A stretch of DNA of 64,000 nucleotides from Shewanella colwelliana ATCC 39565 (GCF_000518705.1 NZ_JAEC01000005.1:62001-126000); one strand, 5' to 3'; numbered from the stretch's first letter, positions 10,304 to 19,281 are shown. Program-made: numbers and translations. The notes: generated by a model from the sequence alone, not told the origin.

Positions 10304-11802
10304 TTAATCTAACACAATCCAAGTCGCCTTTATTTCAGTATACTTATCAAAAGCATGTAGCGATTTATCACGGCCATTACCCGATTGTTTATAGCCACCA
10401 AATGGTGCGGTCATATCACCGCCATCGTAATGGTTAATCCATACCATACCGCTGCGCAGCGCCTTGGCCGTTTTATGGGCTTTATTGATATCAGAAGTCC
10501 AAACACCCGCGGCTAAGCCATAGATAGTGTCGTTACCAATACGAATCGCCTCATCCATGCCATCAAAGGTAATAACAGAGAGGACAGGCCCAAAGATCTC
10601 CTCTTTGGCAATGGTCATCTCATTTTTAACATTGGCAAAGATAGTCGGCGCAACATAAACACCACCCGTCGCAGTCATCACCTGCTCACCACCTTGAACC
10701 AGCTTGGCCCCTTCGGCAACACCTGAGCGGATATAACGCAGCACATTATCTAACTGCTGTTGGTCAACGACAGCGCCACAGGTTGTCTCAGGGTCTAGTG
10801 GATGGCCTGGCTGCCAAGCCTGCATCTCAGCTTCGATTAAACGAATCAGTTCATCCTTAACGCCTGACTCCACCAAGAGTCTTGAACCTGCGGTACACAC
10901 CTCACCTTGGTTAAATGCAATCGCAGACGCCGCTGCAATGGCCGCTTTTTGCAGATCAGGCGCATCATTAAAGACAATATTAGGGCTCTTACCGCCCGCC
11001 TCAAGCCACACTCGCTTCATATTGGACTCACCCGCATAAATCATTAGCTGCTTAGCGATTTTGGTGGATCCGGTGAAAACTAATGTGTCGACATCCATAT
11101 GCAGGGCTAATGCCTTACCCACGGTATGTCCAAAACCTGGAAGTACGTTTAGCACGCCTTTTGGCAAACCCGCCTCAAGCGCAATTTGCGCCATGCGTAT
11201 TGCGGTGAGTGGCGACTTTTCAGAGGGTTTTAACACCACAGAGTTACCCGTGGCTAAGGCTGGCCCTAACTTCCAACATGCCATGAGCAACGGAAAGTTC
11301 CACGGCACAATAGCGGCCACTACGCCTACCGCTTCACGGGTTATCATGCCAATCTCATTATGAGCCGTGGGTGCAATCTCGTCATAAATCTTATCGACAG
11401 CTTCCCCTGACCAGCGGATCGCTCGCGCCGCCCCGCGACATCTACCGTACGTGAATAACGAATAGGCTTGCCCATATCTAACGTTTCAAGCAGTGCAAGT
11501 TCGTCCATATTCGCTTCAAGCAGCTCGGCAAACCGTATCATCACCTGCTTTCGTTTAACGGGTGGCATCTGCGACCAATCACCCCTATCGAATACTTCCC
11601 GCGCATTGGCTACAGCAATGTTGGCATCGGCTTCATTACAGCTAGCCACCTTTACCAGCACCTTGCCGTCCACAGGACTGATGCAGTCAAAGGTATCGGA
11701 TGATGCCGCTGCACAATATTCGCCATCGATAAATGCCTGACCATTGATCGACAATGAATCTGCCATCTGCTGCCATTGTTCACGATTTTCTGGAGTACTC
11801 AT
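10304..11802 (-). pseudogene. puuC: Aldehyde dehydrogenase PuuC, interrupted by a one-base frameshift
   Basis: The reading frame is split. The N-terminal part starts at 11802 (MSTPENREQW) and follows the family up to TVDVAG, then turns to nonsense (RRERSAG). Family-like sequence resumes one frame over (ARAIRW, then ITREAVGVVAAIVPWNFPLL) and runs to 10304. One extra base in the run of four C at 11431-11434 (plus strand) restores a single 499-residue enzyme. All catalytic elements are present: LEAGGKS (general-base Glu) and NQGEVCTAGSR (nucleophile Cys). The intact enzyme would oxidise gamma-glutamyl-aminobutyraldehyde with NAD(P)+. A sequencing error in the homopolymer is as likely as a real mutation, since nothing else in the gene looks decayed. 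Confidence 0.85.
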
Positions 11803-11953
11803 TCTGACCTCTTAACGGGTGATAAATTACATAATGTTAGTCGAACGCCTTTTCAACACCATAGTTGTTTAGGATAAGTGGAAAACGCTTGCCGTTAGAT
11901 TACGCTTTTCCCCAGCCTTATTTCAATATTTTTTACAAAAAGTTATTTTTTGC

Positions 11954-11968
11954 TATAAATAATGAACA
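11954..11968 (+). promoter_or_regulatory. PuuR operator candidate between puuC and the aminotransferase gene
   Basis: TATAAATAATGAACA matches the remembered E. coli PuuR consensus at 12 of 15 positions. A partial inverted copy (AAATAATGAAT, minus strand) lies 12-25 bp further on. The position in the 256-bp gap between divergent puuC and the aminotransferase gene would place both under PuuR. Confidence 0.55.
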
Positions 11969-12058
11969 AAAGACTTTCATATTCATTATTTCTGACATAG
12001 CATAGCAAATATCAACCACTCAAAAAAACAACAACTAATTCGGACCAGGGTAGATGAT

Positions 12059-13399
12059 ATGGAAGATTTCAAGAAAGCAGGGCAGAGCCAAGCAGTATCA
12101 CTCGATCACTATTGGATGCCTTTTACCGCCAACAGACAATTTAAACAAAATCCTAGATTATTAGCTCAAGCCGAAGGCATGTACTACAAAGATGTCGATG
12201 GCCGTCCAGTCCTAGATGCCACTGCGGGTTTGTGGTGCTGTAATGCTGGCCATGGACGTAAGGCAATCTCTGAAGCGGTCAGCAAACAGATCCATGAAAT
12301 GGACTACGCGCCCTCTTTTCAAATGGGTCACCCATTAGCATTTGAATTAGCCCAACGCCTCGCGGCTATTGCCCCTGAAGGCATTAATAAGGTGTTTTTT
12401 ACCAACTCAGGGTCTGAATCGGTTGATACCGCCCTTAAAATTGCCCTTAACTACCATCGTGCCCGCGGTGAAGCCACTCGTACCCGCTTCATCGGTAGAG
12501 AGTTAGGCTATCACGGTGTTGGGTTCGGCGGCATCTCTGTTGGTGGTATTGGTGGCAACCGTCGCACCTTCAGCCAACAGTTACTTCAAGGTGTCGATCA
12601 TCTTCCCCACACGCTAGACATCAACACCAATGCTTTTTGCAAAGGTTTACCTGAAACAGGTGCAGAGAAAGCTGATGTGTTAGAACAGTTAGTCACGCTG
12701 CACGGTGCAGAAAATATTGCCGCCGTGATTGTTGAACCCATGTCGGGATCGGCTGGGGTTATTTTACCACCTCAGGGTTACCTTAAGCGCCTTAGAGAGA
12801 TCACCAAGAAACATGGCATCTTGCTCATCTTTGATGAAGTGATCACTGGATTTGGTCGTGTCGGTGATGCCTTTGCTAGCCAACGCTGGGATGTGAAACC
12901 AGACATGATCACCACAGCAAAAGCTCTCAACAACGGCACTATTCCTATGGGTGCGGTACTCATCGATGATGGGATTTATGATGCCAGTATGGATGCACCG
13001 GAAGGAGCTATCGAACTGTTTCATGGTTACACCTATTCTGGGCACCCAGTCGCTGCCGCCGCGGCATTAGCCACACTAGACATCTATGAAGAGGAAAAGC
13101 TGTTTGAACGCAGCCGCTCACTCGAAGGCTATTTCGAACAAGCAGTTCATAGCTTGAAAGGCCTACCTAACCTTATCGATATTCGTAACACAGGTTTAGT
13201 GGCGGGTATTCAGTTTGCCCCCAGTGACAAAGGGGTTGGCAAACGTGGATTTGGTATTTTTGAAACCTGCTTCAAAAATGGCACTTTAGTGCGTGCCACT
13301 GGCGACATTATCGCCATATCGCCACCACTTATCGTTGATAGACAACAGATTGACCACATTGTTAACACCCTAAGTGACGCGATAAAAAGCGTAGGCTAA
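12059..13399 (+). CDS. bauA: Beta-alanine / omega-amino acid:pyruvate aminotransferase
   Basis: A 446-residue class III, PLP-dependent aminotransferase. The opening DHYWMPFTANRQF and VLDATAGLWCCNAGHGR are hallmarks of the beta-alanine:pyruvate subgroup. FFTNSGSESVDTALK binds the cofactor phosphate, IFDEVITGFGR holds the Asp that contacts the pyridine nitrogen, and Lys288 (TTAKALNNG) is the Schiff-base lysine. It would move the amino group of beta-alanine, GABA or putrescine-derived amines to pyruvate. The following gene (52 bp downstream) is a malonate-semialdehyde dehydrogenase, as expected for beta-alanine breakdown. Related enzymes (SpuC-type putrescine:pyruvate aminotransferases) are the alternative, so the substrate is not certain. 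Confidence 0.85.
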   Translation: MEDFKKAGQSQAVSLDHYWMPFTANRQFKQNPRLLAQAEGMYYKDVDGRPVLDATAGLWCCNAGHGRKAISEAVSKQIHEMDYAPSFQMGHPLAFELAQRLAAIAPEGINKVFFTNSGSESVDTALKIALNYHRARGEATRTRFIGRELGYHGVGFGGISVGGIGGNRRTFSQQLLQGVDHLPHTLDINTNAFCKGLPETGAEKADVLEQLVTLHGAENIAAVIVEPMSGSAGVILPPQGYLKRLREITKKHGILLIFDEVITGFGRVGDAFASQRWDVKPDMITTAKALNNGTIPMGAVLIDDGIYDASMDAPEGAIELFHGYTYSGHPVAAAAALATLDIYEEEKLFERSRSLEGYFEQAVHSLKGLPNLIDIRNTGLVAGIQFAPSDKGVGKRGFGIFETCFKNGTLVRATGDIIAISPPLIVDRQQIDHIVNTLSDAIKSVG

Positions 13400-13451
13400 C
13401 GACTGATTTTTACCTTAAACCTAATTGAAACTTTGCAGGAATTTTAGCGCT

Positions 13452-14942
13452 ATGCAGCAGATAAACCATTATATAAACGGACAACACACCCAAAAGAGCG
13501 AGCGCTGCAGCGCAGTGTATGAACCAGCAACGGGCGAACACAAAGCTGACGTATCCTTGGCGAGTGCAGCAGATGTGGCTGGCGCAATTGAACTGGCTAA
13601 GAAAGCTCACGCAAGCTGGTCACAGATGACCCCGCTTAATCGTTCGCGCGTGCTTTTCAAGTTTAAGGCGCTCGTCGAAGCCAACATGGATGAGTTAGCC
13701 GCCCTTATCACCCGTGAGCACGGTAAAGTACTCGATGATGCCAAAGGTGAAATCATCCGCGGACTTGAAGTGGTCGAATTTGCCTGCGGTATCCCTCATC
13801 TTTTAAAGGGAGAGCATACCGAACAAGTGGGTGGTGGTGTTGATGCCTGGACACTTAACCAGTCTTTAGGTGTCGTTGCCGGTATTGCCCCGTTTAATTT
13901 CCCAGTCATGGTACCGATGTGGATGTTCCCTATTGCTATCGCTGCGGGCAACACCTTTATTATGAAACCCTCAGAGAAAGATCCTAGCTCTGTGATGCGT
14001 ATGGCCGAACTGCTCACCGAAGCAGGACTACCTGATGGCGTCTTTAACGTGGTTAATGGTGATAAAGAAGCCGTTGATACCCTACTTAGTCATAAAGATA
14101 TTCAAGCGGTTAGCTTTGTAGGTTCAACCCCTATTGCCGAATATATCTACGAAACAGCATCCAAGCATGGCAAGCGTGTTCAAGCCCTTGGTGGTGCTAA
14201 AAACCATATGCTATTGATGCCTGATGCCGACCTTGATCAAGCTGTCGGCGCACTGATGGGTGCCGCTTATGGCAGTGCTGGTGAACGCTGCATGGCTATC
14301 TCAGTAGTATTGGCTGTTGGTGATGCAGGCGATGCGTTAGTCGAAAAACTGCTGCCACAAATTGAAGCGCTTCGTGTGGGCAATGGCCTTGAAGCCGATA
14401 TGGATATGGGGCCACTCATTTCAGCTCAGCACCTAGCGAAAGTCCGCAGCTATGTCGACCAAGGTGTTGCCGAAGGCGCTACGCTACTGGCCGACGGACG
14501 TCAACTCAGTGTAACGGACCATGAGCAAGGGTATTTCTTAGGTGGCAGTTTGTTTGATCACGTGACCCCTGATATGACGATTTACAAAGAGGAGATCTTT
14601 GGGCCGGTGCTCGCCATTGTGCGTGTTAAAGACTATGCAGAAGCCCTCCAACTAATCAATGACCATGAATTTGGTAATGGCACGGCCATCTTTACTCAAA
14701 GTGGTGAAGCTGCACGCCACTTCTGTCATCACGTGCAGGTGGGGATGGTTGGGGTTAACGTACCGATCCCCGTGCCAATGGCATTTCATAGCTTTGGTGG
14801 CTGGAAGCGCTCACTGTTCGGTCCGCTACATATGCATGGACCTGATGGAGTGCGTTTTTACACTAAGCGTAAAGCGATCACTGCACGTTGGCCTAAGCCC
14901 AAAGACGCCCAGGCCGAATTTGTCATGCCGACAATGAAATAA
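13452..14942 (+). CDS. bauC: Malonate-/methylmalonate-semialdehyde dehydrogenase
   Basis: A 496-residue CoA-acylating aldehyde dehydrogenase of the MmsA type. Features are GIAPFNFPVMVPMWMFP (cofactor-site loop), KPSEKDPS, GSTPIAEYIY, ALGGAKNHM (in place of the ELGGK Glu motif of ordinary aldehyde dehydrogenases, a known trait of this family), nucleophile Cys280 in GSAGERCMAIS, and IYKEEIFGPVL. It would turn malonate semialdehyde, the product of the upstream aminotransferase on beta-alanine, into acetyl-CoA and CO2. The ATG at 13452 is used; an upstream in-frame TTG is less likely. mmsA (valine pathway) is the alternative name; no valine genes are nearby. Confidence 0.87.
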   Translation: MQQINHYINGQHTQKSERCSAVYEPATGEHKADVSLASAADVAGAIELAKKAHASWSQMTPLNRSRVLFKFKALVEANMDELAALITREHGKVLDDAKGEIIRGLEVVEFACGIPHLLKGEHTEQVGGGVDAWTLNQSLGVVAGIAPFNFPVMVPMWMFPIAIAAGNTFIMKPSEKDPSSVMRMAELLTEAGLPDGVFNVVNGDKEAVDTLLSHKDIQAVSFVGSTPIAEYIYETASKHGKRVQALGGAKNHMLLMPDADLDQAVGALMGAAYGSAGERCMAISVVLAVGDAGDALVEKLLPQIEALRVGNGLEADMDMGPLISAQHLAKVRSYVDQGVAEGATLLADGRQLSVTDHEQGYFLGGSLFDHVTPDMTIYKEEIFGPVLAIVRVKDYAEALQLINDHEFGNGTAIFTQSGEAARHFCHHVQVGMVGVNVPIPVPMAFHSFGGWKRSLFGPLHMHGPDGVRFYTKRKAITARWPKPKDAQAEFVMPTMK

Positions 14943-15018
14943 TGATTTTAACCTTAACAAAACAGGTGCAGTTATCGCTGCACCCGTATATGTTAAGCCT
15001 ATAATGTTTGGAGAAAAA

Positions 15019-15384
15019 ATGAGCATTACCGTCAACAGCATTGTTAACTTTAGCCAACACGCAGTTGAGACAGAGTTTTATGATGTCGCCAAGGAGAAGG
15101 TGCTTAGCGGTGATCCCAAGCAGCAAATAGATAATCACTACTCTAGTCCATGCAACCAGTTTCATGCGGGTGTGTGGCAAGGTGAAATAGGCAGCTGGAA
15201 GATTAATTATACCGAACATGAATATTGCGAAATCCTGGCCGGTGAAAGCGAGATAACCGATCAACAAGGTCAGAGTGTCACGGTAAAAAAAGGCGATCGT
15301 TTCGTGATACCCGCAGGCTTTTCAGGGGTATGGAAAATCACCCAAGCATGCAGAAAAATTTACGTCATATTTGAACAAAAGTAA
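15019..15384 (+). CDS. Small single-domain cupin (EutQ-like / DUF861)
   Basis: A 121-residue protein whose middle is a cupin barrel (GSWKINYTEHEYCEILAGES, VTVKKGDRFVIPAGFSGVW). Proteins of this type are often found in amine or amino-acid catabolic operons and have no fixed function. The start at 15019 is preceded by GGAG with 5-6 bases spacing; an earlier ATG at 15004 lies upstream of that signal. It is 76 bp after the malonate-semialdehyde dehydrogenase gene and probably co-transcribed. Confidence 0.75.
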   Translation: MSITVNSIVNFSQHAVETEFYDVAKEKVLSGDPKQQIDNHYSSPCNQFHAGVWQGEIGSWKINYTEHEYCEILAGESEITDQQGQSVTVKKGDRFVIPAGFSGVWKITQACRKIYVIFEQK

Positions 15385-15449
15385 CCCTGTTCGAGTTTGA
15401 GTAAGCGCCATGATGTCTCAGCATTAAAAGGCTGTTGTTTGGCTTAACT

Positions 15450-15477
15450 AAGTCCATTTATTGGTTTAAATGGACTT
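15450..15477 (+). promoter_or_regulatory. Hairpin in porin leader
   Basis: A perfect 11-bp stem (AAGTCCATTTA / TAAATGGACTT) with a 6-base loop lies 30 bp before the porin start and 65 bp after the cupin stop. No T tract follows, so it may be an mRNA leader structure or an operator rather than a terminator. Confidence 0.4.
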
Positions 15478-15507
15478 ATGTCAACAAAGTGAAATGGAGA
15501 AAACACC

Positions 15508-16230
15508 GTGTATAAAAAATTTAATAAAAAACGGATTGCCCAAGTCGTGGGACTAACCTTAGCAACAGCGCTAATGGCCCCTATTGCTCAAGCAGAAGTA
15601 TCTGGCGAGATTGGTGTAACAAATGACTATCGCTTCCGCGGTGTATCACAGTCAGCAGGCGACTTTGCCGTACAAGCTGGTATCGATTACAGCATGGAAA
15701 GCGGATTTTTCGTCGGAGCTTGGGGAAGTAACGTTGATTTTGATGATCCTGAAGATGAAAATGGCGCCAACATAGAAGTTGATTTTTATGCTGGCTACGC
15801 TGGTGCTATCGGTGAAGAAGTAGAATATGACGTCACCCTACTTTACTACACTTATCCAGGCGATGATGTATCTCAAGATTACCTAGAAGGTACCATAGGT
15901 TTCTACTTTGCAGATTTCCATGCTGCATATTGGTATACCAATGACTACGGCGGAAGTGACCTTGATTACCATTACACCGAGCTCAACTACTCATGGGAGT
16001 TTGCTGAAAATTGGAGTTTAGACCTCCATGCTGGCTATAACTTTGGTGATGCACCAGAAGATGATATGGGTACCTATGTTGACTACTCTATCGGTGTTTC
16101 AACAGAAATTGCAGGCGTTGGTTTATCTGCAGCTTGGTTAGATAATAACATCGACAGCGAATACCAGTTCGATGAAGGTAGCTTCCGTAACGATAGCACT
16201 TTCTTAGTATCGGCTTCATACGCTTTCTAA
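15508..16230 (+). CDS. TorF-family putative outer-membrane porin
   Basis: A 240-residue protein with a signal peptide (hydrophobic core ending ALMAPIAQA before EVSGEIG). The mature chain alternates aromatic and polar residues in beta-strand fashion and ends in F (SASYAF), as outer-membrane barrels do. VTNDYRFRGVSQS near the start is the hallmark of the TorF/Gcw_chp family, whose substrate is poorly known. The start is GTG at 15508 with GGAG 8 bases upstream. It is monocistronic with a strong terminator after it, and it sits beside the amine-catabolism genes without a visible operon link. Confidence 0.88.
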   Translation: MYKKFNKKRIAQVVGLTLATALMAPIAQAEVSGEIGVTNDYRFRGVSQSAGDFAVQAGIDYSMESGFFVGAWGSNVDFDDPEDENGANIEVDFYAGYAGAIGEEVEYDVTLLYYTYPGDDVSQDYLEGTIGFYFADFHAAYWYTNDYGGSDLDYHYTELNYSWEFAENWSLDLHAGYNFGDAPEDDMGTYVDYSIGVSTEIAGVGLSAAWLDNNIDSEYQFDEGSFRNDSTFLVSASYAF

Positions 16231-16262
16231 GCTATCCCGTTCCCATCGTTATTATCGATACA

Positions 16263-16287
16263 AAAAAACCGCCTTTGGCGGTTTTTT
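16263..16287. terminator. Bidirectional terminator between porin and small protein gene
   Basis: An 11-bp stem (AAAAAACCGCC / GGCGGTTTTTT) with a TTT loop and A/T runs on both sides. It serves the porin gene on the plus strand and the convergent 58-residue gene on the minus strand. Confidence 0.88.
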
Positions 16288-16293
16288 ATTGTG

Positions 16294-16470
16294 TCATTGC
16301 AAAACCTTAGGGCTTTCGCCACTGCGTACTTTATCGGCGAGGTTTCGCCAACAATAACCCAGCTCTTTATGTTGTGCTTGACGCTGCGGGAAGGTATTTG
16401 AGAGGTTTTCAATAATCTTAGCTTGCTCTTCACACAGTTTTGCCCAGCGCTGGGCATTAGATAGGTACAT
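16294..16470 (-). CDS. Small hypothetical protein, 58 residues
   Basis: The minus-strand ATG at 16470 is preceded by AAGGAAG at good spacing and opens a 58-residue frame starting MYLSNAQRWAKLCEEQAK and ending SPKVLQ. It is soluble, helix-prone and charged, with no signal peptide or membrane span. It ends 7 bp before a shared bidirectional terminator, which supports expression. I do not recognise a family. A longer overlapping frame on the same strand has no ribosome binding site and is rejected. Confidence 0.6.
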   Translation of the reverse strand: MYLSNAQRWAKLCEEQAKIIENLSNTFPQRQAQHKELGYCWRNLADKVRSGESPKVLQ

Positions 16471-16574
16471 AGCATCTTCCTTAATTTAGTTAAGTCATCC
16501 CTTACAACAGCTTCTGTATATATAGCATAAAGATCCTGCAATAGGGCAAAAACGACTCAATATGAGAAATGACT

Positions 16575-16880
16575 GTGATCAGTGTGTTGTTTGGCAAACT
16601 CATTCAAGGCGAACAGATGCAGCAATGGATATTCTCGGGTCAATTGGTTCATCTCTGAGGCAGACCCCACCTAAGAGCCGAGTGATAGTGCTGCAGGAGT
16701 TGCGTTAGCAACGCTTAAATCTAGACTCATTACGCGCTCACTCGTTGCAATAAACGTGGATCGAGTTAATGCCGTTAATACCGTTAATGCACGACGATAT
16801 GGCGATGCAAGCACAAAGGAGCCAGCTTCATAAGCGCTAAAACCTCGCTGAGCACGCAAATCTTTATACTGATAGGTATA
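16575..16880. repeat. Dispersed intergenic element, degenerate copy
   Basis: Segments match the element at 60.8-61.2 kb in the same order: a CAGTGTGTT..TTTGG / AAGGCGAA left part, CACTCGTTGCAAT, TTAATGCACGAC, CATAAGCGCTA, CTCGCTGAGC and a right end TTTATACTGATAGGTATA. It fills most of the 474-bp gap between the 58-residue gene and the next gene. No long open frame belongs to it, so it looks like a non-autonomous repeat. Confidence 0.6.
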
Positions 16881-16944
16881 ACTACTAGGAAAAAAAACCT
16901 ACCAAGAGTATCTTGAGTTTAAAAGAGCAAAATAAGGAAATTCA

Positions 16945-17289
16945 ATGACTGCCACCATCTTAAAAACACTTTTTATTCTTATTGGATTGTTTGCGGCTTA
17001 CAAACTGATTTTTAGCGGCAAGAAAGGCTTAACCCTATTTGAAATGCACTTTAAAGAGGGAAGACTGACCCAACATAAAGGCAAGATCCCCGAACGTTTT
17101 GAGCGAGAGTGTCGTGCTATCGCCAAGACTGAAAAACTCACTTGTGTGGTGCGAGCAGAAAAAGTCGGTAACGTGCGCTTGCATGTTTCTGCGAACGTGA
17201 GTGACACCATTACTCAGCGAATCCGCAATCAATTTCCCTTTGAGTACTACGACAAGAAGCAGGTCGATAATTCTAAACAGACAGGCTAA
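16945..17289 (+). CDS. DUF3634-like small membrane-anchored protein
   Basis: A 114-residue protein with one N-terminal membrane span (about 5-22, ILKTLFILIGLFAAYKLIF). A short soluble domain follows, with GRLTQHKGKIPERFERECRAIA and a C-terminal IRNQFPFEYYD. The order membrane anchor, G.I..KG.IP, then an R-rich region and RIRN.FP resembles the DUF3634 family of vibrios and shewanellas; this is recognition from memory. Function unknown. An AGGAAATTCA signal precedes the ATG. It stands alone on the plus strand. Confidence 0.65.
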   Translation: MTATILKTLFILIGLFAAYKLIFSGKKGLTLFEMHFKEGRLTQHKGKIPERFERECRAIAKTEKLTCVVRAEKVGNVRLHVSANVSDTITQRIRNQFPFEYYDKKQVDNSKQTG

Positions 17290-17331
17290 ACAGATAGGCG
17301 GCGCACTGCCGCCTACTTTCAAGACCAAGCT

Positions 17332-17514
17332 CTAGCCGTTATTGAGTCTCCCCTCACGGCGAGCATCATCAATAATACGTTGATTATCGGTGGCCATAGG
17401 GTCTTTAACTTGCAGCGGATCAGTTTGTGGCTCCTCTTCTAAACTAACGTCAATATGGTTGATATTAGCGCAAGCACTCAGCCCTAATAGCCCAAGAAGT
17501 AATAGTTTTTTCAT
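17332..17514 (-). CDS. Small lipoprotein coupled to popT
   Basis: A 60-residue protein with a lipoprotein signal peptide: MKKLLLLGLLGLSAC, with a lipobox LSAC at 12-15. The mature part is a short acidic/polar tail (LEEEPQTDPLQVKDPM...IIDDARREGRLNNG). The ATG at 17514 shares its A with the stop codon of the upstream popT (TAATG), so translation is probably coupled. GGGAGA lies upstream of the ATG. The family is not recognised. A role alongside the lipid-carrier translocase is suggested only by the coupling. Confidence 0.72.
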   Translation of the reverse strand: MKKLLLLGLLGLSACANINHIDVSLEEEPQTDPLQVKDPMATDNQRIIDDARREGRLNNG

Positions 17515-18431
17515 TAACTTTTTCTCCCTGCAAAATGCTCTAATCCCCACACCAATCCAATCCCAGCCACCATCGAAGCAATGGCCCAGGCAAGATGTGC
17601 AGGCTGACCAGTAAACTGCTCAAACTGCATTGGCGACAAGTTTTGCTCCATCAAAGGCACTAAGTTGCCAGCCGAGTTTTCTCGCCAAGTCAGTACCTGT
17701 TTCCATGGCCAAATTTTACCCAAAGTCCCCAACATGAGTCCGGTGAGAAAGATAAGCGTGGCATCGTGATAGCGGCGTAGCAACGCCGATAACAGGTGAC
17801 TAAAAGTCAATAAACCGAACACACAGCCCGAGGCAAATATCGCTAGAATGAGAATATCAAAGCTCTTCGCCGCACTGAGTACCGAGGTATATAAGCCAAG
17901 CAATAGCAAAATGAAACTACCGGAAATACCAGGCAGTAACATGGCACAAATAGCAATACTGCCGCCGATAAACACATTAAGATAGGTCATTTCCAGCGCT
18001 ATAGGATTTAACACCGTAATGATCCATGCAAAGGCAACACCTGCGGCAAACAAGAGCAATCTCACCAAGGAAAAACCCTGCACTTGCTTCAACATATGAA
18101 TGACGGAGATAATTATCAGTCCAAAAAAGAATGACCATACAGGAATGGGATAGCTAGCCAGCAGATAGGTGATCAACTTAGCCAAGGTGAAGATACTGGT
18201 TAAGATGCCGCCAAAGACGGCAACTAAGAATGGCCCGTTGATATGCTCAAATGCCGCCTTAACGCCCTTCTCTTTGATAACGCCAATCAAACGCGGGTTA
18301 ATGCGTGCAATACTCTCAAGTAAGGTATCTAAAATCCCCGTAATAAACGCGATTGTGCCGCCCGATACGCCTGGAACCACATCCGCAGCGCCCATCGCCA
18401 TGCCTTTTAAGTAAGTCAGCAGGTATTTCAC
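17514..18431 (-). CDS. popT: Undecaprenyl-phosphate translocase PopT (DUF368)
   Basis: A 305-residue polytopic membrane protein with about eight hydrophobic spans. The signature KGMAMGAADVVPGVSGGT at residues 9-26 and the second, related re-entrant-type motif MLLPGISGSFILLLLG define the DUF368 family. Members have been shown to return undecaprenyl phosphate across the cytoplasmic membrane so that it can be reused for cell-wall and O-antigen synthesis. It is a full-length family member and the first gene of a two-gene unit with the small lipoprotein. Confidence 0.88.
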   Translation of the reverse strand: MKYLLTYLKGMAMGAADVVPGVSGGTIAFITGILDTLLESIARINPRLIGVIKEKGVKAAFEHINGPFLVAVFGGILTSIFTLAKLITYLLASYPIPVWSFFFGLIIISVIHMLKQVQGFSLVRLLLFAAGVAFAWIITVLNPIALEMTYLNVFIGGSIAICAMLLPGISGSFILLLLGLYTSVLSAAKSFDILILAIFASGCVFGLLTFSHLLSALLRRYHDATLIFLTGLMLGTLGKIWPWKQVLTWRENSAGNLVPLMEQNLSPMQFEQFTGQPAHLAWAIASMVAGIGLVWGLEHFAGRKS

Positions 18432-18510
18432 TCAAATTCCTTATTAAATAGATCCCACACCGCCATTACGATGTTAATAGCGGTCGATTATACCTATGCT
18501 GGTGCCATAT

Positions 18511-18538
18511 AGGTAAATGAACTTTGCTTCATTTACCT
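18511..18538. promoter_or_regulatory. Hairpin in the popT / DUF4442 divergent region
   Basis: A perfect 11-bp inverted repeat (AGGTAAATGAA / TTCATTTACCT) with a 6-base loop lies about 80 bp upstream of popT and 110 bp upstream of the divergent DUF4442 gene. It could be an operator or a structured leader. No regulator can be named. Confidence 0.35.
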
Positions 18539-18650
18539 TATGCCTTTTCCCCAGCAATCTCAGCTGACAGAAAAACACACCATTGTTAACCAGTTGTTAT
18601 TAGGCTAATCTATCGACTCATCCGACCAGAACAGACCTACAGGCGAGTCT

Positions 18651-19124
18651 ATGCAACAAAAACCAACCAAGGTGATGGCGTTATACAACAAGGTCACTCG
18701 ATTGCCATTTGGGCAGAAGATTTTCTCCATTATGGTGTCACGTATGGCCCCCTATTTTGGCACCATACGTCCGCTCATCACCGAGCTTCGTCCCAACTAC
18801 TGCCAATGCTTTATCAAAAAGCGTAAAGCGGTACACAACCATATTCAGACCGTACATGTTATTGCTATCTGTAACGGCTTAGAGATGGCGATGGGCGTCA
18901 TGGCTGAAGCCTCTATTCCCTCTCATCTACGCTGGATCCCCAAAGGGATGAGTGTCGATTATACCGCCAAAGCGGGTAGCGACATTCGCTGTGTTGCTGA
19001 AGTGACGCCAGAGCAGTGGGTTGAAGGCGACTTACTGGTTCCCGTTACCGCCTATGACGACAATAATGTGATCGTGGTGAAAGGCCATATTAAACTTTGG
19101 ATCTCTGCTAAACCTGCAAAATAG
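18651..19124 (+). CDS. DUF4442 hotdog-fold protein
   Basis: A 157-residue protein resembling the DUF4442 branch of hotdog-fold acyl-thioesterase-like proteins. The N-terminal helix region ends MAPYFGTIRPLITELRPNYCQC. The hotdog core includes HNHIQTVHVIAICNGLEMAMG (the position of the catalytic helix) and RWIPKGMSVDYTAKA. A role in acyl-CoA hydrolysis is plausible but unproven for this branch. It is monocistronic, divergent from popT, and followed by an inverted repeat. Confidence 0.75.
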   Translation: MQQKPTKVMALYNKVTRLPFGQKIFSIMVSRMAPYFGTIRPLITELRPNYCQCFIKKRKAVHNHIQTVHVIAICNGLEMAMGVMAEASIPSHLRWIPKGMSVDYTAKAGSDIRCVAEVTPEQWVEGDLLVPVTAYDDNNVIVVKGHIKLWISAKPAK

Positions 19125-19137
19125 TCGACTCTCAAGC

Positions 19138-19162
19138 CATGGCTCCTCTAGCTGGAGCCATG
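19138..19162 (+). terminator. Inverted repeat after DUF4442 gene
   Basis: A perfect 9-bp stem (CATGGCTCC / GGAGCCATG) with a 7-base loop, 14 bp past the stop. It lacks a T tract, so termination is uncertain. Confidence 0.4.
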
Positions 19163-19281
19163 ACTGATATAGCCCTACCCGCAATAACCACCACGCTTAA
19201 AAATCTCAACATATTAAATTTGTTGACATTAATGTAGCGATCGCTGAAATTGATACTAATTTGGACTCAAGGATGTATCAC

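Noticed and set aside
11344..11802. Two separate aldehyde dehydrogenase genes instead of one broken gene
   Set aside because: The pieces join into one family-length protein after a single-base correction, and the second start is an internal Met with no ribosome binding site.
16227..16541. Minus-strand 104-residue frame overlapping the 58-residue gene
   Set aside because: No ribosome binding site, and it runs through the bidirectional terminator. The shorter frame in another phase has a clear signal.
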